This document shows positions 10,146-19,511 of a stretch of 64,000 nucleotides of DNA, in pieces; the first letter of the stretch is position 1; every line of letters starts with the position of its first letter. This DNA comes from an uncultured Clostridium sp. (GTDB lineage Bacteria > Bacillota > Clostridia > Clostridiales > Clostridiaceae): positions 111,431 through 175,430 of the forward strand of contig URKQ01000005.1 in assembly GCA_900548455.1 (NCBI GenBank), given 5' to 3'. The notes beneath the pieces were generated by a model. The model saw only the letters and a list, made by a program, of their open reading frames with translations. It was not told the origin of the DNA and made no database searches. A program made the position numbers and the translations under genes.

Positions 10146-11069
10146 TTAGACTCCTAATGAATTTTCTATTAACTCAATGTACCTGTTTACTTCTTCTGTT
10201 CTTTCTACACTTCCAAACCATTCTTTAGAACTATCCAAATCATCACTAAAATATTTAGCTTTAATTATTATTTCCGGTCTATATTCAAAGTGAAGTATAT
10301 CAAAATGGCCCCACTTTCCTCCCCAAACAAAATTATGACTTTCAAAAGTTTCAACTAGTTCTTTAGGATATGACATCATTCTTTTTTCCCCTGCTTCTCT
10401 TGTTGCCCACTTCCAATAATCACTTGGATTACTACTTATATCTATTGCTATTCCATAAGCATGAGGGCTTAATTTCCCAGTTCCTGATATTACCCTATAA
10501 TTAAAAGTTCCATTTACAGGACTAATAAGAGCTGCTACTTTACTATTTGTTTTAGCTATTTCCTTTAACTCTGCCATTGCAGTCTTAAGACTTTCTGCTG
10601 CTCCATTTTTTTTATTAAATTGATAGCCATTATAAGGGGCTGGAACCATAACTAGATTAGAAGATACTTCACTCTCATTTTTTCCGTAAACTTCATTTAA
10701 AAGTCCATAACATCTAAATCTTCCTGGATCTGATTCTAACTCTGTTAACTTTTCTGGCATAGAAAGTGGATATGCTTCTTCCAAAACATCCTGAAGATCT
10801 GCATTATCCATCTTTTGATTAAAATCTTTTTTTATCTTGTCATCATATAAAATCTTTTTTCCGGAAACGGTGATTATATATACACTGCCTCCTTCAGCTT
10901 TCTCCACACCTTTAATATATTCTGGATATGCCATCATTAAAGTTAATATATCTTGTTTTAAAATGGTATCATAGTCACTAGTTACTTCATCTTTTGCAAA
11001 TACAGTTGCTGTCATAAAAAACGTAATTATTGATATAATTAAAATTGCAATCGAAACATTTTTTTTCAT
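10146..11069 (-). CDS. Exported M15 family peptidase (D-Ala-D-Ala carboxypeptidase-like)
   Basis: The 307-aa protein starts with a cleavable signal peptide ending near VFA (residues 23-25). The M15 zinc motifs are visible: SPHAYGIAIDI (the SxHxxGxAxD ligand block) and WGHFDILHFEYRPE (the second ligand block). VanY/L-alanyl-D-glutamate peptidases of this family trim peptidoglycan stem peptides outside the membrane. It is the first gene of a pair with the amidase-domain protein, so both probably serve cell-wall remodelling, perhaps in sporulation or germination. The exact bond cleaved cannot be told. Confidence 0.85.
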   Translation of the reverse strand: MKKNVSIAILIISIITFFMTATVFAKDEVTSDYDTILKQDILTLMMAYPEYIKGVEKAEGGSVYIITVSGKKILYDDKIKKDFNQKMDNADLQDVLEEAYPLSMPEKLTELESDPGRFRCYGLLNEVYGKNESEVSSNLVMVPAPYNGYQFNKKNGAAESLKTAMAELKEIAKTNSKVAALISPVNGTFNYRVISGTGKLSPHAYGIAIDISSNPSDYWKWATREAGEKRMMSYPKELVETFESHNFVWGGKWGHFDILHFEYRPEIIIKAKYFSDDLDSSKEWFGSVERTEEVNRYIELIENSLGV

Positions 11070-11100
11070 AAAAATCCTCCAGTCCTATTTTTTAATAAAC

Positions 11101-11127
11101 AAAAAAAAGCCTAAAGATAACCTTTAG
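11101..11127 (-). terminator. Terminator of the 110-aa unknown gene
   Basis: A 6-bp stem (11111-11116 with 11122-11127) is followed on the minus strand by eight T, about 50 bases after the stop of the upstream gene. Confidence 0.65.
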
Positions 11128-11175
11128 ACTATTTTGTGTTAGTATTTGATTAATTATTACTGGTAAATTAATGAG

Positions 11176-11508
11176 TCATGGACTTTGTAATCTTAATTCC
11201 TCATCTACTTCAACTTCAATTGTGCTCAAGTCCAATTTACAATTTATATAATCAGATTTTATATTCATGTAATTTTCCCAAGTGCACATGCTACAATCCA
11301 CTGTACGAATTAAATCATCAATTACACAACCCAATTTTTTTGCTCTCTTAAGCGCTTCTTTCACATCACTCTTACTTGATAAAGCAACATTATTTAATAC
11401 ACAAGCACTATCTATAAGCACCTTATATGTTAAAGTCAGTTTATTTAGTTGCTCAAGAGTAAATCCTAAATCTCTACCATAACCGTCAATTACTCTTCTC
11501 TGTGACAT
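11176..11508 (-). CDS. Hypothetical protein
   Basis: I do not recognise this protein. The start is set at an internal ATG (110 aa) because GGGTGGG lies 7-8 bases before it; the frame extends four codons further to 11520, where no ribosome-binding site fits. It is soluble, mostly helical and acidic at the C terminus, with a CSMC motif (two Cys two residues apart) in the second half and another Cys in LGCVID. It has its own terminator and stands alone between a peptidase operon and the glycerol genes. Confidence 0.6.
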   Translation of the reverse strand: MSQRRVIDGYGRDLGFTLEQLNKLTLTYKVLIDSACVLNNVALSSKSDVKEALKRAKKLGCVIDDLIRTVDCSMCTWENYMNIKSDYINCKLDLSTIEVEVDEELRLQSP

Positions 11509-11586
11509 ATAACATCCCACCCGAAAATAATATATTCTATTATATTATCTTCAAGTGGGATTTATGATTAATAAAATAAATACTTA

Positions 11587-11943
11587 TTATTTAACTGCAT
11601 TTACATTTCTAGTTGCAACTACATCTATTCCTGTATCTAATATATTTTTTATTAAGACATCACCAATTTTAATTGGTGCTTGTACTGCAATTTCATTTAT
11701 TATATCCATAGCCTTAAAATTTAAATCCTTTGGTATAGCATCTTTAGTTTTAACTGGAACTACTGGTAATTCTCCATTTTCAACTTTCATAGTAGTAGTT
11801 ATAACTCTAGTTGGATTAGTTACCTCACTAATACCATATGCACTTCCTCTTTTACATGTATTACCTGTTACCTCTTTAGTTTCAGTGTTAACTTTTAAAT
11901 GACATCCCATTGGACATTTAATACAAATTAATTCCTTTATCAT
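11587..11943 (-). CDS. DUF1667 family protein
   Basis: The protein has about 118 aa. It begins with a Cys-rich block, CIKCPMGCHL, and a later NTCKRG motif, giving four Cys (CxxC...C...C) that could bind an Fe-S cluster or metal. The layout matches DUF1667, a family regularly encoded beside the two flavin oxidoreductases of the clostridial glycerol-3-phosphate dehydrogenase set, as here. GGAGG lies 5 bases before the chosen ATG; the frame extends four codons further to 11955. It is the last gene of the glp operon. A role as electron-transfer subunit of the complex is inference. Confidence 0.85.
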   Translation of the reverse strand: MIKELICIKCPMGCHLKVNTETKEVTGNTCKRGSAYGISEVTNPTRVITTTMKVENGELPVVPVKTKDAIPKDLNFKAMDIINEIAVQAPIKIGDVLIKNILDTGIDVVATRNVNAVK

Positions 11944-11971
11944 AACATCCTCCATTAACTATCCATTCTAT

Positions 11972-13228
11972 TTATATATTTTCTGGATCTTCTAGTGAAA
12001 TAGTAATATCACCTTTAACTTTTAATAAACTTTCCTTTGATAAAAGTATCTTTTCCATCTCAGATGGAGCTAAGTGATTTCTCTTAAAAGTTGCAATTGT
12101 TTCTCCCTCAGATTTAACAACTAAAACTTTATTGTGATATATATTATTCACTCTCATAAATACAGTTAGCTTATCTTCTACAGCTTCCACATTAACCTTT
12201 TGAGGTACAGTGTAATTTACATTTTTACCATTAACAATATTATAGTATCCATGTTTGTTTAATTCTCCATTTATATACTTTGCTGCACACTTTCCAGCAT
12301 GTTTAGCTTCTTCACTTACAAAGTCAACTAAGTCATGAACATGTACAACATTTCCACAAGCAAATATACCCTCTGCTGATGTCTCCATACTTTCTGTTAC
12401 TATTAATCCATTAGTTCTTCTATCTTTGTCTATTCCAGCTTTAGAAGATAATTCATTTTCTGGTATTAAACCTACAGATAAAAGCAATGTATCACAATCA
12501 AATTCAATTTCAGTTCCTTCTATTGGTCTTTTATTTTCATCAACCTTAGAAATAATTACTTTCTCAAGTCTATCCTTTCCCACAACCTTTGTAACTGTGT
12601 GAGATAAATATAGAGGTATATCGTAATCTTGTAAGCATTGAACCATATTTCTATTAAGTCCATTAGAATATGGCATAAGCTCTACTACTGCTTTAACTTT
12701 TGCTCCTTCAAGGGTCATTCTTCTAGCCATTATTAGTCCAATATCCCCAGAACCTAAAATTACAACTTCTTTTCCTGGCATATAGCCTTCCATATTTATA
12801 TATCTTTGGGCAGCTCCTGCTGTGAAAACTCCTGATGGTCTATCACCTGGAATATTTATAGCTCCTCTAGTTCTTTCTCTACATCCCATAGCAAGTACTA
12901 TAGCCTTAGATTTTAGTACTAAATAACCTTCTTCTTCATTTATTACATGAACTTCTTTCCCCTTTGTAATTTCAAGAACCATTGTATTAAGCTTTACTTC
13001 TACCTCTGTGCTGTTTACCATCTCTATATATCTACCAGCATACTCAGGTCCTGTAAGCTCTTCTTTAAAGGTATGAAGTCCAAATCCATTGTGTATACAT
13101 TGATTTAAAATTCCACCTAGCTCGTTATCTCTCTCTATAATTAAAATATTCTTTATACCATCATTATAAGCTTCATATGCAGCAGCAAGTCCTGCAGGAC
13201 CTCCACCAATTACTATTAAATCATACAT
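11972..13228 (-). CDS. FAD/NAD(P)-dependent oxidoreductase (glycerol-3-phosphate dehydrogenase partner)
   Basis: The 418-aa flavoprotein opens with a Rossmann motif GGGPAGLAAA (residues 8-17) and has a second dinucleotide fold at VILGSGDIGLIMARR near residue 155. The block CGNVVHVHDLVDFVSEEA late in the sequence is the usual C-terminal FAD contact with the ATG/GD-like element. It is of the pyridine-nucleotide-disulfide oxidoreductase type but lacks a redox CxxC. It lies 12 bases after the GlpA-like gene and 16 bases before DUF1667, so the three probably form one anaerobic glycerol-3-phosphate oxidising complex delivering electrons to NAD or ferredoxin. Confidence 0.85.
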   Translation of the reverse strand: MYDLIVIGGGPAGLAAAYEAYNDGIKNILIIERDNELGGILNQCIHNGFGLHTFKEELTGPEYAGRYIEMVNSTEVEVKLNTMVLEITKGKEVHVINEEEGYLVLKSKAIVLAMGCRERTRGAINIPGDRPSGVFTAGAAQRYINMEGYMPGKEVVILGSGDIGLIMARRMTLEGAKVKAVVELMPYSNGLNRNMVQCLQDYDIPLYLSHTVTKVVGKDRLEKVIISKVDENKRPIEGTEIEFDCDTLLLSVGLIPENELSSKAGIDKDRRTNGLIVTESMETSAEGIFACGNVVHVHDLVDFVSEEAKHAGKCAAKYINGELNKHGYYNIVNGKNVNYTVPQKVNVEAVEDKLTVFMRVNNIYHNKVLVVKSEGETIATFKRNHLAPSEMEKILLSKESLLKVKGDITISLEDPENI

Positions 13229-13240
13229 ATAACTCGCCCC

Positions 13241-14668
13241 CTACTTTGTCTTTCCTACTAGTATATAAGAACCATCGTGTTCTTTGTCTATGGATTCCAT
13301 AGGAATATTTAATTCCCTTGAAATTATCTCTTGAACTCTTGGTCCACAGAAACCACCTTGACATCTTCCCATACCAGGTCTACATCTTCTTTTAACACCA
13401 TCTAAAGTTATCCTTCCAAAGGATCTCTTTATACTGTCCACTATCTCACCTTCTGTTATGCTTTCACATCTGCAGACTATCTTTCCATATCTTCTGTCTT
13501 TCTCAATAAGCTCAGCTTTTTCTTCACTAGATAACTCCATAAAATTAATTTGCTTTCTTTGTCTTATAAAGTTTTCTTTTTTCTCTAGAGAAAGTCCTGA
13601 GGCTTTAAGTATTTCCACTACATCTAAAGCAATAGCTGGAGCAGAAGAAAGCCCTGGTGATTTTATACCAGCAACATCTATAAATCCTTTAACATCTTTA
13701 GCTTCCTCTACAATAAAGTCACCTCTATCAGGATTTGCTCTAAGTCCAGCAAAGTTTCTTATTCCTTCTCTAAAGTTAATTTTTTCAGTAGTTTTCTGTG
13801 CTGTATCTCTAATGTATGCTAAATTTTCTCCTGTTGTTGATACATTATCTTTCTCATCAACACTTTCAGCATCTGGACCTACTAATAAATTTCCGTGAAC
13901 AGTAGGGGTTACTAATATTCCTTTTCCAAGTTTTGATGGACATTGGAATAAAGTATGATTAACTAGTCCACCTTGACTTTTGTCCATTACAAAATATTCT
14001 CCCTTTATAGGATTTATTTTAAAGGATTCTTTTGCTATCAAGTTATGAACCTTATCTGCATATACTCCTGCTGCATTAATAATATACTTAGCTTCTATTT
14101 TTTCTCCTCTATCATCAGTAAGAATAAAGGAATCTCTTTTATCTATATTTACAATTTTACTTCCAAGTTTTATTTCTCCACCATTAGTAATACCATTTTC
14201 AACTAAAGCTATTGTGTACTCAAAAGGTCCTACTATTCCACCAGTTGGAGCTAACAATGCACCTTTAACTTTTTCACTTACATTAGGTTCAACCTTTAAT
14301 ACCTCTTCACTAGTTAATAACTTAAGTCCTCTTACTCCAATTTTATTACCATTATCATAAAGGGCCTTTATCGTTTCTAATTCCTCTTCACTAAAAGCTA
14401 AAACTAAAGATCCGTTTCTTTTAAATGGAACTGATAACTCTTTGCAAAGCTCCTCAAACATCTCATTTCCCTTAACATTATACTTTGCCATGAGTGTTCC
14501 CACTTTTGGATCATATCCAGCATGAACTATTGCAGAATTTGCCTTTGAAGTTCCCATGGAAACATCGTTTTCCTTATCTATAATTACTGCTTTAACATTA
14601 TATTTCATTAACTCCCTAAAAATTGAAGCCCCTATTACACCAGCTCCTATTATAGCTACATCATACAT
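13241..14668 (-). CDS. GlpA-like FAD-dependent glycerol-3-phosphate dehydrogenase with BFD-type Fe-S domain
   Basis: The protein has about 475 aa. The N-terminal DAO-type FAD fold starts with VAIIGAGVIGASIFREL, and NAAGVYAD lies in the middle. The C-terminal region carries a bacterioferredoxin-associated [2Fe-2S] pattern: CRCE, then CRPGMGRCQGGFC. This combination is typical of anaerobic GlpA, which oxidises glycerol 3-phosphate to dihydroxyacetone phosphate. The start at the internal ATG is favoured because GGAGG is 8 bases upstream; the first ATG of the frame (14674) is too close to it. It leads a three-gene transcript preceded by a leader hairpin at 14790-14832. Confidence 0.87.
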   Translation of the reverse strand: MYDVAIIGAGVIGASIFRELMKYNVKAVIIDKENDVSMGTSKANSAIVHAGYDPKVGTLMAKYNVKGNEMFEELCKELSVPFKRNGSLVLAFSEEELETIKALYDNGNKIGVRGLKLLTSEEVLKVEPNVSEKVKGALLAPTGGIVGPFEYTIALVENGITNGGEIKLGSKIVNIDKRDSFILTDDRGEKIEAKYIINAAGVYADKVHNLIAKESFKINPIKGEYFVMDKSQGGLVNHTLFQCPSKLGKGILVTPTVHGNLLVGPDAESVDEKDNVSTTGENLAYIRDTAQKTTEKINFREGIRNFAGLRANPDRGDFIVEEAKDVKGFIDVAGIKSPGLSSAPAIALDVVEILKASGLSLEKKENFIRQRKQINFMELSSEEKAELIEKDRRYGKIVCRCESITEGEIVDSIKRSFGRITLDGVKRRCRPGMGRCQGGFCGPRVQEIISRELNIPMESIDKEHDGSYILVGKTK

Positions 14669-14789
14669 TAACATTTCCTCCCAACAATTATATATCCTTA
14701 TTAATGTTATCTACTAAAATTACTTCATTATACTTTTATAAATTGGTTGTTTTAAATTTATAGAATTTAACCAATGTTTCCTAGACATT

Positions 14790-14832
14790 AAAAAAAGACA
14801 AGACAAAATAAGGGCAAAGCTCCCTATTTTGT
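14790..14832 (-). terminator. Leader/intergenic terminator between glpK and the GlpA-like gene
   Basis: An 8-bp stem (14803-14810 with 14825-14832), extended by a GGG/CCC block, is followed on the minus strand by CTTGTC and seven T. It sits 100 bases after glpK and about 120 bases before the GlpA-like start, the place where GlpP-type antitermination acts in Bacillus glpD. GlpP control is inferred. Confidence 0.75.
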
Positions 14833-14931
14833 GCTTATCTCTATATCTCTTTAGCACTAAATAGCTTATTTTATTTAGTTGTTCAAATGTCTAAAGCCAA
14901 TTATAACACTTTTATAATCCTGTGTCTAGAA

Positions 14932-16425
14932 TTAATCTTCCCAAGCTCTAACTCTATCTACAGCCTTCTCCCAACCCTTATATAGTTTATCTACTGTTTC
15001 TTTATCCATTCTAGGGTTATATGTTTGACCTGCAAACCATCTATGGGAAATTTCCTCTTTACTATCCCAGAAACCTACTGCAAGTCCAGCCAAGTATGCT
15101 GCTCCTAATGCTGTTGTCTCTGAAATTATAGGTCTAGTAACATCACTATTAATTATATCCGCTTGGAATTGCATTAATAAACTATTCCTACTTGCTCCTC
15201 CATCAACCTTTAAATGTTGTATTTTATATCCTGCATCTTCTGACATGGCATCAATCACAGCCTTGGATTGATAAGCTATGGATTCTAAAGCTGCTCTCAT
15301 TATATGATTCTTATTAGCTCCTCTAGTTAATCCAAATATAGCACCTCTTGCATACATATCCCAATATGGTGCCCCTAGCCCCACAAATGCAGGAACTACA
15401 TAAACTCCTCCATTATCCGGCACCTTAGACGCAAAATATTCTGTGTCAGCAGCATCGTTAATTAATCTAAGCTCATCTCTAAGCCATTGAATTACAGCTC
15501 CACCAACAAATACTGATCCTTCTAGTGCATATTGCACTTTATTATCAATTCCAATAGCTATTGTTGTAACTAGTCCATTTTTACTTCTTATCATTTCATC
15601 GCCTGTATTCATCAAAAGGAAGCATCCTGTACCATAGGTATTTTTAGCACTTCCCTTTTCAAAACATGCTTGTCCGAACAATGCTGCTTGTTGATCTCCT
15701 GCTATACCTGCTATGGGAACCCTTATGCCTCCCTTTCCTCCTAAGTTTGCAAAACCATAAACTTCAGAAGAATTCTTAACTTCAGGTAACATAGATTTAG
15801 GAATACCTAATTTATTTAAAATTTTCTCATCCCACTTTAAATCCTTTATATTATAAAGCATTGTTCTTGATGCATTTGTATAATCTGTTACATGAACTCG
15901 TCCACTTGTAAGTTTCCATACAAGCCAGGTGTCAACAGTTCCAAATAGTAATTCTCCTCTTTCAGCTTTCTCTCTTGCTCCTTCAACATTATCTAAAATC
16001 CATTTAACCTTTGTACCTGAAAAATAAGCGTCTATTAAAAGTCCTGTATTTTCCCTAACATATTCCTCAAATCCGTCTTTAGATAACTCCTCACAAATTG
16101 AAGCGGTCCTTCTACACTGCCATACTATAGCATTATATATTGGTACTCCAGTATTCTTATCCCACACAATAGTAGTTTCTCTTTGATTAGTTATACCTAT
16201 TGCCGCTATATCACTTTGATTTAAATTAGACTTAGCCAAAACCTCTTGTAATACGGAATATTGGCTACCCCAAATTTCCATTGGATCATGTTCAACCCAG
16301 CCTTCTTTAGGATAGATTTGCCTAAACTCCTTCTGACTTACTCCTATTATATTTTGATCCTTGTCAAATATTATGGCTCTCGAGCTAGTAGTTCCTTGAT
16401 CTAACGCCACAATGTATTTTTCCAT
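14932..16425 (-). CDS. glpK: Glycerol kinase
   Basis: The 497-aa protein is full length for GlpK and shows the FGGY-kinase signatures: ALDQGTTSSRAIIFD at residues 7-21, the substrate region GWVEHDPMEIW, GIAGDQQAALFGQACF in the middle, and DGGASRNSLLMQFQADI near residue 410. It phosphorylates glycerol to glycerol 3-phosphate in the cytoplasm, feeding the adjacent dehydrogenase genes. GGAGGGG lies before the ATG. It follows glpP after a terminator-like hairpin, consistent with GlpP antitermination. A short hairpin (16448-16471) lies in its leader. No glpF is in the window. Confidence 0.97.
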   Translation of the reverse strand: MEKYIVALDQGTTSSRAIIFDKDQNIIGVSQKEFRQIYPKEGWVEHDPMEIWGSQYSVLQEVLAKSNLNQSDIAAIGITNQRETTIVWDKNTGVPIYNAIVWQCRRTASICEELSKDGFEEYVRENTGLLIDAYFSGTKVKWILDNVEGAREKAERGELLFGTVDTWLVWKLTSGRVHVTDYTNASRTMLYNIKDLKWDEKILNKLGIPKSMLPEVKNSSEVYGFANLGGKGGIRVPIAGIAGDQQAALFGQACFEKGSAKNTYGTGCFLLMNTGDEMIRSKNGLVTTIAIGIDNKVQYALEGSVFVGGAVIQWLRDELRLINDAADTEYFASKVPDNGGVYVVPAFVGLGAPYWDMYARGAIFGLTRGANKNHIMRAALESIAYQSKAVIDAMSEDAGYKIQHLKVDGGASRNSLLMQFQADIINSDVTRPIISETTALGAAYLAGLAVGFWDSKEEISHRWFAGQTYNPRMDKETVDKLYKGWEKAVDRVRAWED

Positions 16426-16484
16426 ACTTACCCCTCCATATTAGTTAATACTCTATCTTTCTACAGAGTATTATTCCTCTTAAA

Positions 16485-16516
16485 AGTAATTTAACAATTT
16501 AGTAATTTAACAATTT
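16485..16516. repeat. Perfect 16-bp tandem duplication in glpK leader
   Basis: AGTAATTTAACAATTT occurs at 16485-16500 and again directly at 16501-16516, between the leader terminator and the glpK start. It may be simple slippage, or a binding site pair; nothing further is visible. Confidence 0.7.
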
Positions 16517-16518
16517 AA

Positions 16519-16563
16519 TAAAAAAAGGCACATAAAACTAGTATAACCTAGTCTTATGTAGCC
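16519..16563 (-). terminator. Terminator in glpP-glpK gap, candidate GlpP antitermination site
   Basis: A long stem (16527-16540 with about 16548-16563, one bulge and few mismatches) is followed on the minus strand by a run of seven T. It lies 20 bases after the glpP stop and about 95 bases before glpK. It may end the glpP transcript or form the leader terminator that GlpP with glycerol 3-phosphate overrides, as known in Bacillus. Confidence 0.8.
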
Positions 16564-16583
16564 TATCTCATCATCTCCACTGC

Positions 16584-17141
16584 CTACATATCCCAAATTT
16601 CTTTTTTTGTTGTAGATACACAAGTTGCACCTGAATTTAATGCTGTTATGACTTCCTCTTTAGTTTCAATTAATCCTCCAGCAACTATAGGCTTCTTTGA
16701 CTTTTCTGCAAGCTTTTTAATTACCTTTGGAATAACTCCTGGTAAAACTTCAATAGCATCACAATCAGCACCTAAATGTTTAGTTGCATTATTTAAGGAA
16801 AGAGTGTCAAATATAAATACTCTTTGAATTGCATATAGTCCCTCGTTTTTAGCAATACGAACCACCTGTGGTTTTGTGCTAATAACTCCTTTAAAGAAAG
16901 TTGCCTCTTTCAAATATCTAATCCCAGCTTCTCTCCCTGATATTCCCTCTATGAGATCAATGTGAACTATCCCTATTTTACCTTTTTCCATAATTCTTTC
17001 ACTTATGTTTTTAATATTTAATATATCACCAAAGAGTACAAAAATAACCTGTACCTCTGACATAAGTGCTATTTCAAGTTCTTCTGGATTTTTTACTGCT
17101 GCTATTATTGGATTTTCTTCTAAAAGTCTAATAGGATTCAT
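16584..17141 (-). CDS. glpP: Glycerol-3-phosphate-responsive antiterminator GlpP
   Basis: The 185-aa protein matches GlpP along its whole length: the N-terminal NPIIAAVKN, the middle HIDLIEGISGREAGIRYL, and the TIM-barrel-like C-terminal KPIVAGGLIETKEEVITALNSGA. GlpP binds glycerol 3-phosphate and leader RNA and lets RNA polymerase pass terminators before glycerol genes. Its position directly upstream of glpK and two downstream leader hairpins support that role here. It appears to be the first gene of the cluster. Confidence 0.93.
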   Translation of the reverse strand: MNPIRLLEENPIIAAVKNPEELEIALMSEVQVIFVLFGDILNIKNISERIMEKGKIGIVHIDLIEGISGREAGIRYLKEATFFKGVISTKPQVVRIAKNEGLYAIQRVFIFDTLSLNNATKHLGADCDAIEVLPGVIPKVIKKLAEKSKKPIVAGGLIETKEEVITALNSGATCVSTTKKEIWDM

Positions 17142-17219
17142 TGCTTCTCCTTTGCAACTGTTTTCAATATTCTAATTAATTATTTCATATTTAAATTTTT
17201 TTGTCAATGTAGCCATTCT

Positions 17220-18467
17220 CTATAGTTTAACTAAACTTTTTCGTTTAACATAATCCTTCCAAGCATATAAAACTAATGACACACAAATTACACCATAGGC
17301 AACAAATACTCTGAAATATTCTCCTATTTGAGCATTGTTAAATAAATTCTTTCCTGCTGTTGGTGAAACTATAAACAAAGTATGGAATAAGATAACTCCC
17401 AAAATTGCCTGTTTATTTGTAGCTTTAGAAACTGTAGCTCCTCCTATTAAAATAGCAGCTATCGCAAACATACCAACCTGTTCATGACTTCCATAGGTAT
17501 TTAACGTTCCTATATTCTGTAGGAATATAAGTTGTCCCCATGCTGCTAACACTGTTGAAATAACTATTGCCTTAATCCTTACTTTATCTACGTTAATTCC
17601 TGAAGCATTAGCTACTGTCTGATCTTGACCAACCGTTCTAAAATCTTGGCCTAATTTTGTTCTAAATATAACGATGTTAAATACACAAAGAGCCATAATT
17701 ACTAGCATAGTTATAACTGGAACATTTATAGAATCTAAAACTAGTGCAATACTATTAATCTGACATAATACAAAAACAATTACTGAAGATACACAAATTA
17801 ATATATATTTTTTTAATCGTTGTCTTTTCTTAAAAACACAGTATACAACTAACACCAAAGAAACCACTATTGCTACTATCGCCAAATTATATATTATATA
17901 ATATAAAGTTCTATTTAAAATATTATCAAGTGCATACTTAATTCCACCAGTCAAATCTACTGTGTTTTTCACTCCTATACCGCCACTAACCATTAAAACT
18001 GGATCTTTCATTGGAATTAAAGTTCCAACTAAAAACAAGAATAATAGTTGATATAGTCCATTAGCAAAGTATCCTAATATCATACTTGTTATCATCTCTT
18101 GGCCCTTTGTCTTATTTAGAAGCTTACCAGTAAAATATCCAAATAGCATAGCTAAAGGCGTTGTAAGTACAACACATAGTAAAAATCCAGGTATCCCTTT
18201 AATTCCCCAATGTGTAACTGCAATAATTACTATCTGTGCGGCCATAGCTCCAAGTACAATACCAAAGTTTAATCCCATTCCAGCTATAACTGGTATTATT
18301 AAAGCTAAAACTAAAAATGAATTTCTTGCTATTCTTGCCATAAGTTCATTAAGTACCAACGGAATAGGTTGCCCAGAAACACATAGTCCAGCGATACATA
18401 AAATCACAAATAGAATAGTAACCATGTTATTAAAAATATATTCTTTTACTTTTCCTTTATAGTTCAT
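17220..18467 (-). CDS. ABC transporter permease (BMP/nucleoside-type uptake system)
   Basis: The protein has about 415 aa with some ten hydrophobic segments and the ABC import permease loop FRTVGQDQTVANASGINVDKVR, where a conserved Gly and the G-x-N-x-x-x-A pattern contact the ATPase. The start is placed at an ATG preceded by AAAGGAGGTG at ideal spacing; this overlaps the end of the upstream permease gene, indicating tight coupling. The longer frame reaches 18515 without a ribosome-binding site. Together with the second permease, the double ATPase and the DUF3798 lipoprotein it forms one importer; substrate unknown, possibly nucleosides or related small molecules. Confidence 0.85.
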   Translation of the reverse strand: MNYKGKVKEYIFNNMVTILFVILCIAGLCVSGQPIPLVLNELMARIARNSFLVLALIIPVIAGMGLNFGIVLGAMAAQIVIIAVTHWGIKGIPGFLLCVVLTTPLAMLFGYFTGKLLNKTKGQEMITSMILGYFANGLYQLLFLFLVGTLIPMKDPVLMVSGGIGVKNTVDLTGGIKYALDNILNRTLYYIIYNLAIVAIVVSLVLVVYCVFKKRQRLKKYILICVSSVIVFVLCQINSIALVLDSINVPVITMLVIMALCVFNIVIFRTKLGQDFRTVGQDQTVANASGINVDKVRIKAIVISTVLAAWGQLIFLQNIGTLNTYGSHEQVGMFAIAAILIGGATVSKATNKQAILGVILFHTLFIVSPTAGKNLFNNAQIGEYFRVFVAYGVICVSLVLYAWKDYVKRKSLVKL

Positions 18468-19509
18468 TAGCTGCACCTCCTTTTGCCTTTGTAAGTGCAT
18501 AAATAATAATTCCATTACTTACTATTATTCTAATTACTTCAGATAAATTTCCTACCTTAATCATTTGATTAATTACTGGAAGCGCAACTACTAAAAGCCC
18601 TTGAAATAGTATTGTTCCAATAATAACATGAGATATTTTTGCCTTAGTTGTAGATGCTCCACCAATTAAAATAGCTGCAACAGCCGCAAATCCCATCATC
18701 ATTGGCGCCTGATATAATTGGAAAAATCCATAGCTTTGAGAATATACCATTATACCTACAGATCCTAAAACAGTAGAAAAAATAGTACCTATTATTCTCA
18801 TTCTATCTACCTTAATAGATGATGCTCTAGCAAACTTAGGATTATCTCCAGCTGCTGCCATCATTATTCCCATCTTACTCTTTAAAAAAATCCAAACTAA
18901 TATACATGCTATAAAGAAAAATAAAAGCAATCCTGTGGGAATTGTAACTTCTCCTATATTAAATGACCAAAAGTTATCTAATATTTTTGCATATCTGTGG
19001 TCTAAAGTAATAGTAGTTCGAAGCCCAGTACCTATAGGCCATATTAATTCCAAACTTGTAAAAGGAAGAATTAACCATCCAATGCACATTAATGAGATAG
19101 TTGAAAACCCTGCATAAGTAGCAATCATCATTTCTGAGCCCTTTACTTTATTTAAAAGTATTCCATATAAATATCCAAAGACAATAGCTATTGGTATTCC
19201 TATTAAAATTCCTATAAAAAATCCAAAACCACCTGATAAGTTCATTTGAATACTAATAAGTCCACCTAATATACCTGCCAAAATTCCAATAGGTAGTCCA
19301 AAGTTTAGCCCTATGCCGCAAAGTATACCTGGAATCATAGCTAAAACTAAAATACCATTCATGCCAAACCTTACTAATATATCAGAAATGAGCATTGGCA
19401 TTGATAAATGTAGTGGTATCGCACAAATACATAGGATAATAAAAAATATAGCTATTATTATTCTTGGTAAGCCAACCTTTTGTACTAGAGTTTTAAATTT
19501 TTCCTTCAT
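18457..19509 (-). CDS. ABC transporter permease (BMP/nucleoside-type uptake system)
   Basis: The protein has about 350 aa with eight to ten membrane helices and the loop AAGDNPKFARASSIKVDRMR, which corresponds to the loop in its partner permease. The start is placed at ATG 19509 because AAGGAG lies 10 bases upstream; a TTG two codons earlier (19515) overlaps the stop of the ATPase gene but has too short a spacing. The two permeases are homologous and should form the heterodimeric channel of the importer. Substrate not determined. Confidence 0.85.
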   Translation of the reverse strand: MKEKFKTLVQKVGLPRIIIAIFFIILCICAIPLHLSMPMLISDILVRFGMNGILVLAMIPGILCGIGLNFGLPIGILAGILGGLISIQMNLSGGFGFFIGILIGIPIAIVFGYLYGILLNKVKGSEMMIATYAGFSTISLMCIGWLILPFTSLELIWPIGTGLRTTITLDHRYAKILDNFWSFNIGEVTIPTGLLLFFFIACILVWIFLKSKMGIMMAAAGDNPKFARASSIKVDRMRIIGTIFSTVLGSVGIMVYSQSYGFFQLYQAPMMMGFAAVAAILIGGASTTKAKISHVIIGTILFQGLLVVALPVINQMIKVGNLSEVIRIIVSNGIIIYALTKAKGGAANEL

Positions 19510-19511
19510 TC

